DNA of 28,307 nucleotides from Bacteroidota bacterium (GTDB taxonomy: Bacteria > Bacteroidota > Bacteroidia > JAADEI01). This document shows, piece by piece, positions 15,909 through 25,201 of this stretch (position 1 is its first letter; every line of letters starts with the position of its first letter). The stretch lies in contig WFXT01000177.1 of assembly GCA_015490475.1 (NCBI GenBank), positions 1 to 28,307 on the forward strand, in the 5' to 3' direction. A model generated the notes under the pieces. The model was not told where the DNA came from, did not search any database, and worked only from the letters and a program-made list of their open reading frames with translations. Both the position numbers and the translations under genes were made by a program.

Positions 15909-17339
15909 TTAAAAGGTTTCGTCGTTATCAATGTCTGCATCCGCTCCAAACCACCCCCTGAAAAGTCTGCTGAGTGATTTCATGAAATTGCCTTCTGTCT
16001 CATTATTCTTGTGTTTCTCTCCATGCACAATGTCTGCCACCAATTCTCTAATGTGATAGACAAGCATTCCCACGGCAGTGGAATGGATTAATGATGTAGA
16101 TTTTGGGTCTGGCGGGAACGACACCGTAGATTGTTTTTTATCAATCCACAAATCAGGTCCCTTCTTAATAACAAAGACATCGTTTCTGAATAATCCATTT
16201 ACTCCCGCATCCTGAAAAGCCTGCCGTGCAATCAATTCTATTCCGTTCACTGCACTACCACCCCCGGTCAATACAACATGTGATATTCCTTTATTTTTAA
16301 GGCTACTCAGTGCCATTGGAACATCTTTAGCAAACAGTTCATAGTATCTTGCAGTCATAACGCCAACAAGGTCATTCACAGAAACTTTAATGTCTTTGCC
16401 CATGCCCTCCACTTTTACAACAACGGTTTGCTTCTTTTTGCTTGGAATGAGAGAACCAAATTCTTCTTTAATCTTTCGGGCTTCTTTTTTCGGAATCTTA
16501 AATATTAAAGCCAAATCATTATCAATGGTATTTCCGGCAATGTCAATAGAATCAACGGCTTCCACTCTGTAGTCCTCCATATATAGCACATCTGTAGTGC
16601 CTCCACCAATGTCTATCACCAACACACCCACTTCCTGCTCGTGGTTAGTGGCGGTAGCAATGGTTGATGCCAGTGGTTGCAATATAACGTGGTCTGGTTT
16701 CAATCCTGCCTGTTCAATAGCCTGCCCCAATGACTTCACATTCCTTTGCTCTATGGAAATAAGGGTAAATTTCCCTATCAGAACATCTCCAACAGCCCCT
16801 ATTATCTCGTTGTCTATTGGTCTTATTGACAATTCACGGTTCCCCTGCCTTACGTGAAATTCAGTGGGTATAATGTGAAGTACATTATCACTATTTGTGG
16901 CACTATTTTTTGCTCTCTCATAAAGTCTTTTTAAATCGTCATATGTAATCACATGTCCCGGTTCATCAAAACTTATTGACTGAGATATTTCCTCTTTTAC
17001 AAGCCCAACACCAGCCACACTATATAGCACAGATTTAAATTGATTATTAGAATCAATTCCCAGTTGTGTCTTGGCAAGGTCAATAGCCCTTCTGATAGAG
17101 TTACTCACTTTTATGATGTTATAAATCCCTCCTTCTGTCATGCCATAGGATGGCGTAACACCGATGCCGTTAATAATCAATTTCAAGTTATTAGGCGTTA
17201 TCATTTCTTCGGAAAGGTATTTATCAACATCAAAAGATGCTCTGGCTATTATGACAGAAATTTTAGTTGTTCCAATATCTATAGCCACTATTGGCTTTTG
17301 TTCCAGTTCCGATGCCAGTTGACGTAATTCTTGTACCAT
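15909..17339 (-). CDS. ftsA: Cell division protein FtsA (actin-like)
   Basis: 476 residues from ATG 17337-17339; an upstream in-frame TTG (17363) would overlap ftsQ by 17 nt and is less likely. FtsA is an actin-fold ATPase that tethers FtsZ to the membrane. Visible motifs: phosphate-1 loop AIDIGTTKISV, the 1C subdomain region, phosphate-2 VIDIGGGTTDV and the adenosine motif VVLTGGGSAVNG, all canonical, in contrast to the altered FtsZ next door. Near the end FMKSLSRLFRGWFG forms the expected amphipathic membrane-targeting helix, followed by an acidic tail. It lies between ftsQ (7-nt gap) and ftsZ (2-nt gap). Confidence 0.96.
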   Translation of the reverse strand: MVQELRQLASELEQKPIVAIDIGTTKISVIIARASFDVDKYLSEEMITPNNLKLIINGIGVTPSYGMTEGGIYNIIKVSNSIRRAIDLAKTQLGIDSNNQFKSVLYSVAGVGLVKEEISQSISFDEPGHVITYDDLKRLYERAKNSATNSDNVLHIIPTEFHVRQGNRELSIRPIDNEIIGAVGDVLIGKFTLISIEQRNVKSLGQAIEQAGLKPDHVILQPLASTIATATNHEQEVGVLVIDIGGGTTDVLYMEDYRVEAVDSIDIAGNTIDNDLALIFKIPKKEARKIKEEFGSLIPSKKKQTVVVKVEGMGKDIKVSVNDLVGVMTARYYELFAKDVPMALSSLKNKGISHVVLTGGGSAVNGIELIARQAFQDAGVNGLFRNDVFVIKKGPDLWIDKKQSTVSFPPDPKSTSLIHSTAVGMLVYHIRELVADIVHGEKHKNNETEGNFMKSLSRLFRGWFGADADIDNDETF

Positions 17340-17346
17340 GGCTTCT

Positions 17347-18051
17347 CTATTTTCCAGCAACAAGTTGGTTTTTATATCTCAAGTCAATGGTTCTGTATCT
17401 GCCCCAAAGCCCTTGTTCTTTAAGAAATTTGTAGAATTTTTCAAGGTTATTTATCTTATGTTCAATATCACTGTTTGAGTGTCCGATTATTACTTTTTGC
17501 CTGTCTATTCTGCTTATCAAAATCCATCCTTCAGTGGAAGAGTATGTTATATGGGCGATTGTTGAATAAACAAAATCGTTATCCTGCAAGTGTTTAATTA
17601 ATACTGTCAGTTCAGGTATTAATTCTCCAAATGTTGAAACATCACGAGGCAAGAATACCACAGGGACATAGACTGGTCTGGAAACTCTGGTAACAGGAAA
17701 AATAGTTCCCTCCTGTGTCAGGTAATAGTTTTCTCCATTAGCAGTTATAATTCGTGCAATGGGCACATGTTCCTGTATTCGTATAACCAGTGTTGAATCA
17801 TAAGCAACGAAAAGATGTGCTTCCTTAACTGGTTCTAATGTTTCCAGTTTCCTCTCTATTTGTTCCAGTTCAAATGGTTTAATAGAGTCAACTTTGCCGA
17901 TAATCTGCAAAACAGCCGTGCTATCTACGAAACGCAAATTCCCTTGCAATCTGACCCGATGAAAAGTTGGTTTCCACTGGACAGCCCCAATCATTAACAC
18001 TACAAAAGGCATAACAAAAAGTAGATAATATGCCCATCTTTTTGCCCTCAT
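17347..18051 (-). CDS. ftsQ: Cell division protein FtsQ (DivIB family)
   Basis: 234 residues from ATG 18049-18051, which follows the murC-murB stop as TAAGATG. Upstream in-frame starts at 18072 (ATG) and 18081 (TTG) exist, but 18051 has a strong AGGAG 6 nt before it. The layout is typical: short basic cytoplasmic start (MRAKRW), one membrane helix (about 7-26), then a periplasmic POTRA domain (FHRVRLQGNLRFVD to IRIQEHVPIARI) and a beta domain (YLTQEGTIFPVTR onward). FtsQ links the early ring to FtsL/FtsB and FtsW/FtsI. Sequence conservation in this family is low, so position in the cluster is important support. Confidence 0.9.
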   Translation of the reverse strand: MRAKRWAYYLLFVMPFVVLMIGAVQWKPTFHRVRLQGNLRFVDSTAVLQIIGKVDSIKPFELEQIERKLETLEPVKEAHLFVAYDSTLVIRIQEHVPIARIITANGENYYLTQEGTIFPVTRVSRPVYVPVVFLPRDVSTFGELIPELTVLIKHLQDNDFVYSTIAHITYSSTEGWILISRIDRQKVIIGHSNSDIEHKINNLEKFYKFLKEQGLWGRYRTIDLRYKNQLVAGK

Positions 18052-18052
18052 C

Positions 18053-20389
18053 TTAAACTCCTGCACTCTCATCGGGCACAAATTTTCCTATTTTTTGAAC
18101 CTCCATTTGTAAAAGAATTCCCCGCTTGTTGAACACTTCATTACGCACATGCTCTATCAAACGAAGCATATCTAACGCCGTGGCGTTATTAGCATTAATC
18201 AGAAAGTTGGCATGTTTGGGACTGACCATTGCTCCGCCGACAGCGTAGCCCTTTAAACCAAGTTCATCAATTATTTTACCAGCAGGCAATTCAATAGAAG
18301 GGTTTTTAAATATGCACCCTGCGTTTGGTTTATTAAGTGGTTGAGAAGTATTTCTTTTCTTAAGCAGACTCCTGCGTTTTTCCAATGCTTCTTCAATATT
18401 GCTTATTGGTTTTAGTTTTAGCACTGCCTCCAGAATTATAGCATCATACAGGTCTGTATAGCGATATGCATACCTAACCTGATGCTTCTTTAGGCGTTGC
18501 AGTTGACCATCTCTGAAAACTTCCACTTCTTCAATAAAATCAAAGATTTCAGAGCCATAGGCACCAGCGTTCATCAATACTGCACCTCCCACAGTACCCG
18601 GAATTCCTGCAAGCGGTTCCAATCCCCCTAATCCTGCTTTTATCATTTTCAGTACGAAAGCGGGCAGGTCAACACCAGCCCCCACTACAACACGCCCATT
18701 CTCATAAATCTCATAGTAATTAAGCGCTTTACCAACATTCATAACTATTGCATCCATCCCATAGTCACCAACGAGCAAGTTAGAGCCACGTCCCAGCACA
18801 AAATAGGGCAAATCATTCTCTGCAATAAATTCAAGCAAAGCCAGAAGTTCGGATTTGTTAGCGGGTTCAACGAAAAAGAGTGCTTCCCCGCCAATACGCA
18901 AGGTAGTATGCTTAGACAATGGCTCCTTTTCTTTGATGTGTTTTGTTATTTCAAAAAGCCTCCTTCTTGTTTCTTCCTGCTTTAATCTTTTAACACCTTT
19001 TTTCATAAACCACCTGTCCATCAATACATTCATAAATTGCTTTGCCAGTTTATTAATGTCTCCTGCTCCAAGGATTACCAGAACACGTGGTCTTTTCCGT
19101 CTTACAAAGTCCACAAGGGAATCAAAGGAAACATAGAATTTGTCAGGATGATTAACATACTTGAGAATCAGATTAGGGTCCACTCCCTCTATTGGCTTTT
19201 CACGAGCAGGATATATGTCAGTAACAACAACTGCATCTGCCTCCCCAAGTGCTTCTCCAAATTCTCTGGCAAATGCTTGTGTCCTGCTATACAAATGCGG
19301 ATGGAAAATAACCATTATTTTTTCGTCAGGATACAGTGTTCTAACTGTTTTCAAAGCCTCTCTAACTTCTGTGGGATGATGGGCATAGTCATCAATGAAT
19401 GCCCTGAAGTAGTCAGCATAGTAAATCTGAAACCTCCGTTCAATTCCTCTAAAGTTTTTCAATTCCTGTCCAGAGACGGGCAAATTCATGGAATAGAGAG
19501 TGGCAATGGCTCCTGTAATGTTGAAGGCATTATGACTACCGGGTAGTGAAATGGGTTGAAACACTTCAATCTGGCGTTCTGGTAGGTCAACAGTAAAGGA
19601 AAACTCTGGTAGTTCAAGAGGTTTACGAATCATTCTGAAGGAATGCCCCCTGACCATAGCATCCATCTCATCCAGACCATACGTTATGACTTCTATGTCA
19701 TCCCTATCAACAGTTAGCAGTTCAAGGGCTTTGGCATTAATCACCAATTTACCTCCAGACCTAATATTTCTGATAAATTGATTGAAAGCAGAAATAAAGT
19801 CATCAAATGTGGGATAGATGTCTGTGTGGTCCCATTCAACGTGAGTTATTACAGCCACCGACGGTCTTAACAACAGAAATGATCTGTCATACTCATCTGC
19901 TTCAACAACAAAAAGGTTATTATTTCCTGACACATAGTTTGACCCATAGTTTAGCGGAATGGCACCAAGGAAAGCAGTTGGCTTCTCGCCTGCCCGTTCC
20001 ATGAGATAAGTAATAAGCGTTGAAGTCGTTGATTTGCCGTGTGTTCCAGCAACAGCAATTAAAAATCCTGTGTTTACAATCTCAGCAAGCAATTCAGCAC
20101 GCTTAACCATCGGAATGCCTCGCTCCACAACGCCTTTCAAAAGTGGGTCATCAAGGGACAGGGCAGGCGTCCATACAACTAACTCCGGGTTCTCTCTATC
20201 AATCAGTTTCAGTGCTTCTTCTTCCGAATAGACTACATCCATACCTTCCTTGATGAGTGTTTCAGTCAAATCCGTTTTTGCCCTGTCATAACCATAAATG
20301 GAATGCCCTTCCCTATTTAAATATCGTGCCAGAGCACTCATACCAATTCCGCCAATTCCAGCAAAAAATATCTTTTCAGGCAAGGTCAT
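18053..20389 (-). CDS. murC-murB: MurC-MurB fusion: UDP-MurNAc L-alanine ligase and UDP-MurNAc-forming reductase
   Basis: 778 residues from ATG 20387-20389 (an in-frame TTG at 20413 overlaps murG further). The first about 460 residues are MurC: GIGGIGMS nucleotide loop, P-loop GTHGKSTT (115-122), EADEYDRSF, HVEWDHTDIYP and DDYAHHPTEV. A linker then leads to MurB from about residue 485: HTTLRIGG, GRGSNLLV, GAGVDLPAF, PGTVGGAVLMNAGAYG, YRYTDLY, NAGCIFKNP and a C-terminal AVGGAMVSPKHANFLIN block, i.e. the shorter type II form. MurB reduces enolpyruvyl-UDP-GlcNAc to UDP-MurNAc, which MurC then joins to L-alanine, so consecutive activities sit on one chain in reverse order. The reductase general-acid serine position is Cys692. 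No frameshift or internal stop between the domains. Confidence 0.95.
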   Translation of the reverse strand: MTLPEKIFFAGIGGIGMSALARYLNREGHSIYGYDRAKTDLTETLIKEGMDVVYSEEEALKLIDRENPELVVWTPALSLDDPLLKGVVERGIPMVKRAELLAEIVNTGFLIAVAGTHGKSTTSTLITYLMERAGEKPTAFLGAIPLNYGSNYVSGNNNLFVVEADEYDRSFLLLRPSVAVITHVEWDHTDIYPTFDDFISAFNQFIRNIRSGGKLVINAKALELLTVDRDDIEVITYGLDEMDAMVRGHSFRMIRKPLELPEFSFTVDLPERQIEVFQPISLPGSHNAFNITGAIATLYSMNLPVSGQELKNFRGIERRFQIYYADYFRAFIDDYAHHPTEVREALKTVRTLYPDEKIMVIFHPHLYSRTQAFAREFGEALGEADAVVVTDIYPAREKPIEGVDPNLILKYVNHPDKFYVSFDSLVDFVRRKRPRVLVILGAGDINKLAKQFMNVLMDRWFMKKGVKRLKQEETRRRLFEITKHIKEKEPLSKHTTLRIGGEALFFVEPANKSELLALLEFIAENDLPYFVLGRGSNLLVGDYGMDAIVMNVGKALNYYEIYENGRVVVGAGVDLPAFVLKMIKAGLGGLEPLAGIPGTVGGAVLMNAGAYGSEIFDFIEEVEVFRDGQLQRLKKHQVRYAYRYTDLYDAIILEAVLKLKPISNIEEALEKRRSLLKKRNTSQPLNKPNAGCIFKNPSIELPAGKIIDELGLKGYAVGGAMVSPKHANFLINANNATALDMLRLIEHVRNEVFNKRGILLQMEVQKIGKFVPDESAGV
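18058..18062 (-). promoter_or_regulatory. Shine-Dalgarno site fixing the ftsQ start
   Basis: AGGAG on the minus strand, 6 nt before ATG 18051 and inside the last codons of murC-murB. The other dcw starts I checked (murC-murB, ftsA, ftsZ, mraY, murE) lack such a site, which fits the rare use of Shine-Dalgarno in Bacteroidota and makes this one stand out. Confidence 0.5.
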
Positions 20390-21491
20390 GTCTATACTTT
20401 TTAGCCTGTTCAATGATTATTTCGGCAATCTTCTGTGTGGCATCCCTGTTTCCAAATTGCCTTATTCTCTGTGAAAGAGAATTTCTTCGCTCTTTGTCTT
20501 CAAGCAATTCAATTATTTCAGGGATTAGTCTTTCTCTTTCGTGTTCTTCAATCATTACGATGGCATCATGTTGTGCAAGGGACAGAGCATTTTTCCTTTG
20601 ATGGTCATCAGCAACGTTAGGCGACGGAACAATAATAGCAGGTTTGCCAATAGTAGCCAATTCTGAGAGGGCACTGGCACCAGCCCGTGATACTACGACA
20701 TCAGCAACACGATAAGCATAGTCCATCTTATCAATAAACTCTCCTTGCCAGAATCTTCCCCTCCATTCCTCGGAATTCCATTTGATTTTTGGAACCTCCT
20801 GTTTGCCCGTTTGCCATATTAGTTGATAACCTTTTTCAAGGATTTTATAGCCCTCTTCAGCGATGATTTTATTGAAAAAGGCAGACCCAAGACTTCCTCC
20901 TGTTATTAGCACTGTTGGTCTGTCCTCAAGCCTGAAATAACTAAGTGCTTCGGTTCGTGGGATCTTTTCGCTTTCCAGAATATCCTTTCTGACTGGATTC
21001 CCGGTGTAAACGTGACTATATTTTTCCAGTTCTTTAGATGGCAGGACAAGAGTAATTACTGACGCTTTAGGTGCCAGCAAGCGAACAGCCAGTCCGGGAA
21101 TAGCGTTTTGTTCGTGCAAAACAACAGGAATGTTGTTTGCAAAACGCCCCCACACAACAGGTATGCTAACATAGGCACCGAGAGAAAATATAACGTCAGG
21201 CTTAAATGTTGAAATAATATTATATGCTTGCACTATGCTAACAAACATTTTTAATGGTAGCAAAAGATTGTCCCACCACTTCTTTCTCTGCAAACCACTA
21301 ATCCATACTGTCTTTATAGGAAAGCCATATCTGGGAACTATTTCAGTTTCCATTTTTCCTTTAGCCCCTACAAACAATATCTCAGCATCATATTTATCAC
21401 GCAAAAATTGAGCCACTGCTATTGCAGGAAATATATGCCCTCCTGTTCCTCCTGCCGATACCAACACCCTGAGTGGTCTATCCATTTCCAT
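20376..21491 (-). CDS. murG: MurG, lipid II-forming GlcNAc transferase
   Basis: 371 residues from ATG 21489-21491 (TTG 21503 and ATG 21485 are alternatives). A GT-B glycosyltransferase at the inner face of the membrane that adds GlcNAc to lipid I. Motifs: GGTGGHIFPA (N-terminal G-loop), LGAYVSIPVVWG, HEQNAIPGLA, TGNPVRKDIL, ITGGSLGSAFFN (second G-loop) and SRAGASALSELATIGKPAIIVP with DDHQRKNA for UDP-GlcNAc binding. The start overlaps the ftsW stop and the end overlaps the murC-murB start by 14 nt, suggesting translational coupling. Confidence 0.96.
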   Translation of the reverse strand: MEMDRPLRVLVSAGGTGGHIFPAIAVAQFLRDKYDAEILFVGAKGKMETEIVPRYGFPIKTVWISGLQRKKWWDNLLLPLKMFVSIVQAYNIISTFKPDVIFSLGAYVSIPVVWGRFANNIPVVLHEQNAIPGLAVRLLAPKASVITLVLPSKELEKYSHVYTGNPVRKDILESEKIPRTEALSYFRLEDRPTVLITGGSLGSAFFNKIIAEEGYKILEKGYQLIWQTGKQEVPKIKWNSEEWRGRFWQGEFIDKMDYAYRVADVVVSRAGASALSELATIGKPAIIVPSPNVADDHQRKNALSLAQHDAIVMIEEHERERLIPEIIELLEDKERRNSLSQRIRQFGNRDATQKIAEIIIEQAKKYRHDLA

Positions 21492-22650
21492 CACTTTGTT
21501 CAATTACTACTGCACTGGCTCCCAACAACATGCCCAGCATGAAGAAAGTAAACAGTATTGACGTTCCTCCCATGCTTATCAAGGGTAAGGGCAATCCCGT
21601 AGCAGGAAACAAACCACTCACTACTCCAATGTGCAATAATGCCTGAAAAGTTATACTTAACCCAATTCCCAGAATCAAGAGACCGATGAAACGGTTAGTA
21701 GCCTTCGTAAACAGATGTATGCTACGCCACATTATTGTGAAATAAAGCACCAGAATTATAATTCCCGCTATCAACCCATATTCCTCAATAATGATGGCAT
21801 AGACGTAATCTGAGTATGGATGTGGCAAGAAATATCTCTGAACACTCTTTCCTATTCCTCTTCCTGTTAATCCTCCATTAGCAATGGCAATCTGAGCCTG
21901 TAAAACCTGATAAGACGGTTCTCCTTTAATATACCTCTCTATTCTGTTTTTCCATGTTTCTCCCCGCCCTATTTTAAACATAACAACGGCACCTATGAAT
22001 AGTGCCAATACGAGCACTACTGCCCCTCCTATTCGCACGATGTATTTGAATGGCAACAGAGAAACAAAAAGCATTATGAAGGTAATTGTGGCAAGCATGA
22101 GAGCAGTTGAAAGGTCTGCATAAGCGATCAAGAGAATCACTATTGAAGCAGGCAAGATGATTCTGGTTGTTAATTCCCTCAAAGAAAAGGCGTCTTCTGG
22201 CTTTTGCCCATTACGTAGTGCTTCCTTTATTTTGCCAAGCAATCTGGATAATTGGGCAGAAAGGTAAATTAGCAGGGCGACCTGTGCAAAGGCGGAAGTC
22301 TGAAAAGTCAATCCAGTGAAGGGAATCACGAGCCATCTGCGTGCCTGATTAATCGTTGCTCCTCTGAGAAGCGTGATAATAAGTAAAACAATAGCAATGA
22401 CAAGCAACAGATTAGCCATCTTGCGAAAAACAACGGGATTAATACGATGAACAACGAAAGCAACAATAAAACCCAGAGATAGGAAAGTTACATGTCTGAA
22501 CATATAGGATGCTACTTCACCGCCTTTGTAGCGGATACCCAGCACCCCAACGGCACTGGTCACCACAAGCATAGAAATAAGGGCAAGCATCAAAATGGCG
22601 AACCAGAGAACCCGATCACCCCGTAGTTTGCTAAACAGTGCCGTCATCAT
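21478..22650 (-). CDS. ftsW: FtsW, septal SEDS peptidoglycan polymerase
   Basis: 390 residues with about ten membrane helices. FtsW polymerises lipid II at the septum together with FtsI. Visible SEDS features: NQARRWLVIPFTGLTFQTSAFAQ-type segment after helix 4, the periplasmic loop with YQVLQAQIAIANGGLTGRGIG and the catalytic aspartate region FLPHPYSDYVYAII (D281), then PATGLPLPLISMGGTSIL near the end. It is assigned to FtsW rather than RodA by its place between murD and murG. The start overlaps the murD stop (ATGATGA; two adjacent ATGs). Confidence 0.95.
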   Translation of the reverse strand: MMTALFSKLRGDRVLWFAILMLALISMLVVTSAVGVLGIRYKGGEVASYMFRHVTFLSLGFIVAFVVHRINPVVFRKMANLLLVIAIVLLIITLLRGATINQARRWLVIPFTGLTFQTSAFAQVALLIYLSAQLSRLLGKIKEALRNGQKPEDAFSLRELTTRIILPASIVILLIAYADLSTALMLATITFIMLFVSLLPFKYIVRIGGAVVLVLALFIGAVVMFKIGRGETWKNRIERYIKGEPSYQVLQAQIAIANGGLTGRGIGKSVQRYFLPHPYSDYVYAIIIEEYGLIAGIIILVLYFTIMWRSIHLFTKATNRFIGLLILGIGLSITFQALLHIGVVSGLFPATGLPLPLISMGGTSILFTFFMLGMLLGASAVVIEQSDGNG

Positions 22651-23969
22651 TCTTCACTTACCTCAAGTTCCTGTTTTAGTCTCAAGACCTCACGCCTGAA
22701 TGCCTCTCCCCGTTCTGCGTAATTATTAAACAGGTCAAAACTGGCACAGGCAGGAGAAAGAAGCACTGTCGTCCCTTCACTTGCCACTTCAAAGGCTCTC
22801 CTTACTGCTTCTTCCATAGACGTGACATGGTAAATGGGAACCAGCCCTCCAAATGCAGACTTGATAGAAGCACAATCCTTAGCCAAACATACAATGGCTT
22901 TCACTTTCTCTTCTACCAATGGAATTAATGGTGAATAATCATTTCCTTTATCCACGCCCCCTGCTATCCATACTATTGGCTTGGGTACCGTTTCCAGAGC
23001 ATACCATGCCGAATTAACATTAGTCGCTTTTGAATCATTAATGAAAAGAACTCCCTTAATTTCTGCTACTGGCTCAAGGCGATGGGGCGGTCTTTTGAAT
23101 GTACGAACAGCACTCTTTATTTGTTCTTCAGGAATTCCCGCCAACCGTGAAGTTATTGCAGATGCCATTGTGGAAGCGGGATGTGCCACCTGTTCAGCAC
23201 GAGAGTCAATTTCCATCATGCGTCCAGTTATTGGGTCCCTGTATCTCATGGGTCTCTTATTTGGAAAGAATGGATGTTTGCGGGCTTTAATTGGAAATCT
23301 TTTAAGCCAGTTAATTATTGTCTTATCATTGCCATTGAAAATGAAATGGTCATCAACGGTCTGATTTTTAGTGATGTTGAACTTTGACTGGATGTAATCT
23401 TCAAAAGAAGGATGCCAATCAAGATGGTCCTTAGCAATATTGAGCAAAATGGCTATGTGCGGTCTAAATCGTTTGATGTACTTCAACTGGAAACTGCTTA
23501 CCTCAACAACATGCCATCTGGCATCATGTTCATACAGTTGCCTGCAAAAACTCTTGCCTACGTTTCCTGACAGAGCCACGTCCAATCCGCTATGCTTAAA
23601 AATGTGATAAATTAAAGACGCGGTTGTTGTTTTACCATCAGTACCAGTCACTGCTATTATCCTGCCACCAGCAAAACGATAGCCAAATTCTATATCAGAG
23701 ATTACAGGAATATTCCTTATCTCTAATTCTCTGATCACCTCGGCATGTGGTGGAATTCCCGGGCTTTTGACTACTTCCTTGCCCATAAAGACTTTTTCTG
23801 TATGCCCCCCTTCTTCATATTCAACACCCAAGTCATTAAATAGTTTTTTCGTCTCCGGCTTTATACTGCCTGCATCAGAGACAAATACGCTATACCTGTT
23901 CTTGACTGCCAGTAAAGTAGCACCGATGCCACTTTCCCCAGAACCCAATATTACCACGTCGTACTTCAT
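22647..23969 (-). CDS. murD: MurD, UDP-MurNAc-L-Ala:D-glutamate ligase
   Basis: 440 residues, normal length. Adds D-glutamate to UDP-MurNAc-L-Ala in the cytoplasm using ATP. The N-terminal nucleotide-binding GSGESGIG (9-16), SPGIPP (69-74), P-loop VTGTDGKTTT (108-117, with Asp in place of the frequent Asn), ALSGNVGKSF, EVSSFQLKYI, NIAKDHLDWHPSFEDY and the C-terminal FINDSKATNVNSAWYAL and LLSPACASFDLF blocks are all present. The start overlaps the mraY stop (ATGA) and the stop overlaps the ftsW start. Confidence 0.96.
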   Translation of the reverse strand: MKYDVVILGSGESGIGATLLAVKNRYSVFVSDAGSIKPETKKLFNDLGVEYEEGGHTEKVFMGKEVVKSPGIPPHAEVIRELEIRNIPVISDIEFGYRFAGGRIIAVTGTDGKTTTASLIYHIFKHSGLDVALSGNVGKSFCRQLYEHDARWHVVEVSSFQLKYIKRFRPHIAILLNIAKDHLDWHPSFEDYIQSKFNITKNQTVDDHFIFNGNDKTIINWLKRFPIKARKHPFFPNKRPMRYRDPITGRMMEIDSRAEQVAHPASTMASAITSRLAGIPEEQIKSAVRTFKRPPHRLEPVAEIKGVLFINDSKATNVNSAWYALETVPKPIVWIAGGVDKGNDYSPLIPLVEEKVKAIVCLAKDCASIKSAFGGLVPIYHVTSMEEAVRRAFEVASEGTTVLLSPACASFDLFNNYAERGEAFRREVLRLKQELEVSEE

Positions 23970-25198
23970 CGCAATTTCAGCGTTATCAGGGTTAGTGCAG
24001 CCAAAAACAGGCTTATTATCCAGAACCTTACTACTATTTTGTTTTCATGCCATCCCTTTTTCTGGAAATGATGATGGATTGGCGCCATAAGAAAAATTCG
24101 TTTACCTTGCCCATACTTGCGTTTTGTCCACTTGAAATATGCTACCTGAATAATTACAGAGAGTGCTTCAATAAGGAAGACGCCACATAGCAATGGCAAC
24201 AGAAGTTCCTTACGCAGTATTACCGCAAGAGTCCCTATTACAGAACCCAGCATGAGACTGCCTGTATCACCCATAAAGACATCAGCAGGATAAGAGTTAT
24301 ACCAGAGAAAACCTATTGAAGAACCGACAATAGCAGCAGTAAATATTGTAACTTCCGCAATATCCGGTATATACATTATGTTGAGATAGTCGGCTAATAG
24401 AATGTGTCCTGAGACGTAAGCAAATACTGCCAGAGTGGAAAGAACTATTGCAGAGACACCAGCAGCCAATCCATCCAATCCATCGGTTAGGTTAGCAGCA
24501 TTGGAAACTGCAGTATTAATGAATATCACCACTATAGTGAAGACGATCCATGTTAATGAAACGGGCAACCCAATAGCCTTGGCAATCCACTCATATCTGA
24601 ATTCGTTGTTTTTAACAAATGGGATTGTAGTGGAAAACTCTCTGGCATCATAATAACGATAGGTTGCTTTTTCTTCTTCAGAGATCTGCTTATAAGCCTG
24701 CAATGGTTCGTCAATGAAATACCTTACTCTAACGTCAGGATGAAAAGCAAGTGTTAAACCGATTAACAATCCTAAACCAACCTGAGCCATTATCTTGAAC
24801 TTTCCTCGTAGTCCTCCTTTGTCCCTCAACTTCACTTTTATATAATCATCCACGAATCCCCAAAAGCCCATCCATAATGTTGCAATAACAAGAAGCCAGA
24901 TATAAACATTGTCCCACTTGGCAAGTAAAAGTGTAGGAACTACTGTTCCGGCAATAAGCATTAATCCTCCCATTGTTGGTGTACGTGCTTTTCTTTCTTG
25001 CTCTGGGAGGTCCAGTTCTCTTTGCGGGTCTGTTATTTGCCATTTCCTCAGCCACGCTATAATATACTTACCCAACCACATGGTAATAAACAGTGCGATA
25101 ATAATTGACATAAGGGCACGGAAGGATATGAACTGGAAGACCCCAGCCCCCGGAACATCAAACTCCCTGTCCAAATATGTAAACAAATAATACAGCAT
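23966..25198 (-). CDS. mraY: MraY, phospho-MurNAc-pentapeptide transferase
   Basis: 410 residues, about ten membrane helices. Transfers phospho-MurNAc-pentapeptide to undecaprenyl phosphate to make lipid I. Motifs: TPTMGGLM, GFVDDYIK with the Asp pair D117-D118, NLTDGLDGLAAG (236-247), VFMGDTGSL and APIHHHFQKKGW. It is longer than the about 360 residues of E. coli because of an insertion at about 153-205 (around RYFIDEPLQAYKQ and YRYYDAREFSTTIPF), a feature I associate with Bacteroidota MraY, as is the MLYYLFTYLDREFDVPGAGVF-type start. 3-nt gap from murE. Confidence 0.96.
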   Translation of the reverse strand: MLYYLFTYLDREFDVPGAGVFQFISFRALMSIIIALFITMWLGKYIIAWLRKWQITDPQRELDLPEQERKARTPTMGGLMLIAGTVVPTLLLAKWDNVYIWLLVIATLWMGFWGFVDDYIKVKLRDKGGLRGKFKIMAQVGLGLLIGLTLAFHPDVRVRYFIDEPLQAYKQISEEEKATYRYYDAREFSTTIPFVKNNEFRYEWIAKAIGLPVSLTWIVFTIVVIFINTAVSNAANLTDGLDGLAAGVSAIVLSTLAVFAYVSGHILLADYLNIMYIPDIAEVTIFTAAIVGSSIGFLWYNSYPADVFMGDTGSLMLGSVIGTLAVILRKELLLPLLCGVFLIEALSVIIQVAYFKWTKRKYGQGKRIFLMAPIHHHFQKKGWHENKIVVRFWIISLFLAALTLITLKLR

Positions 25199-25201
25199 TC
25201 A

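Noticed and set aside
19037..19546. 169-codon open frame on the plus strand inside murC-murB
   Set aside because: Antisense to the conserved MurC domain, Cys/Asn-rich random composition, no motif.
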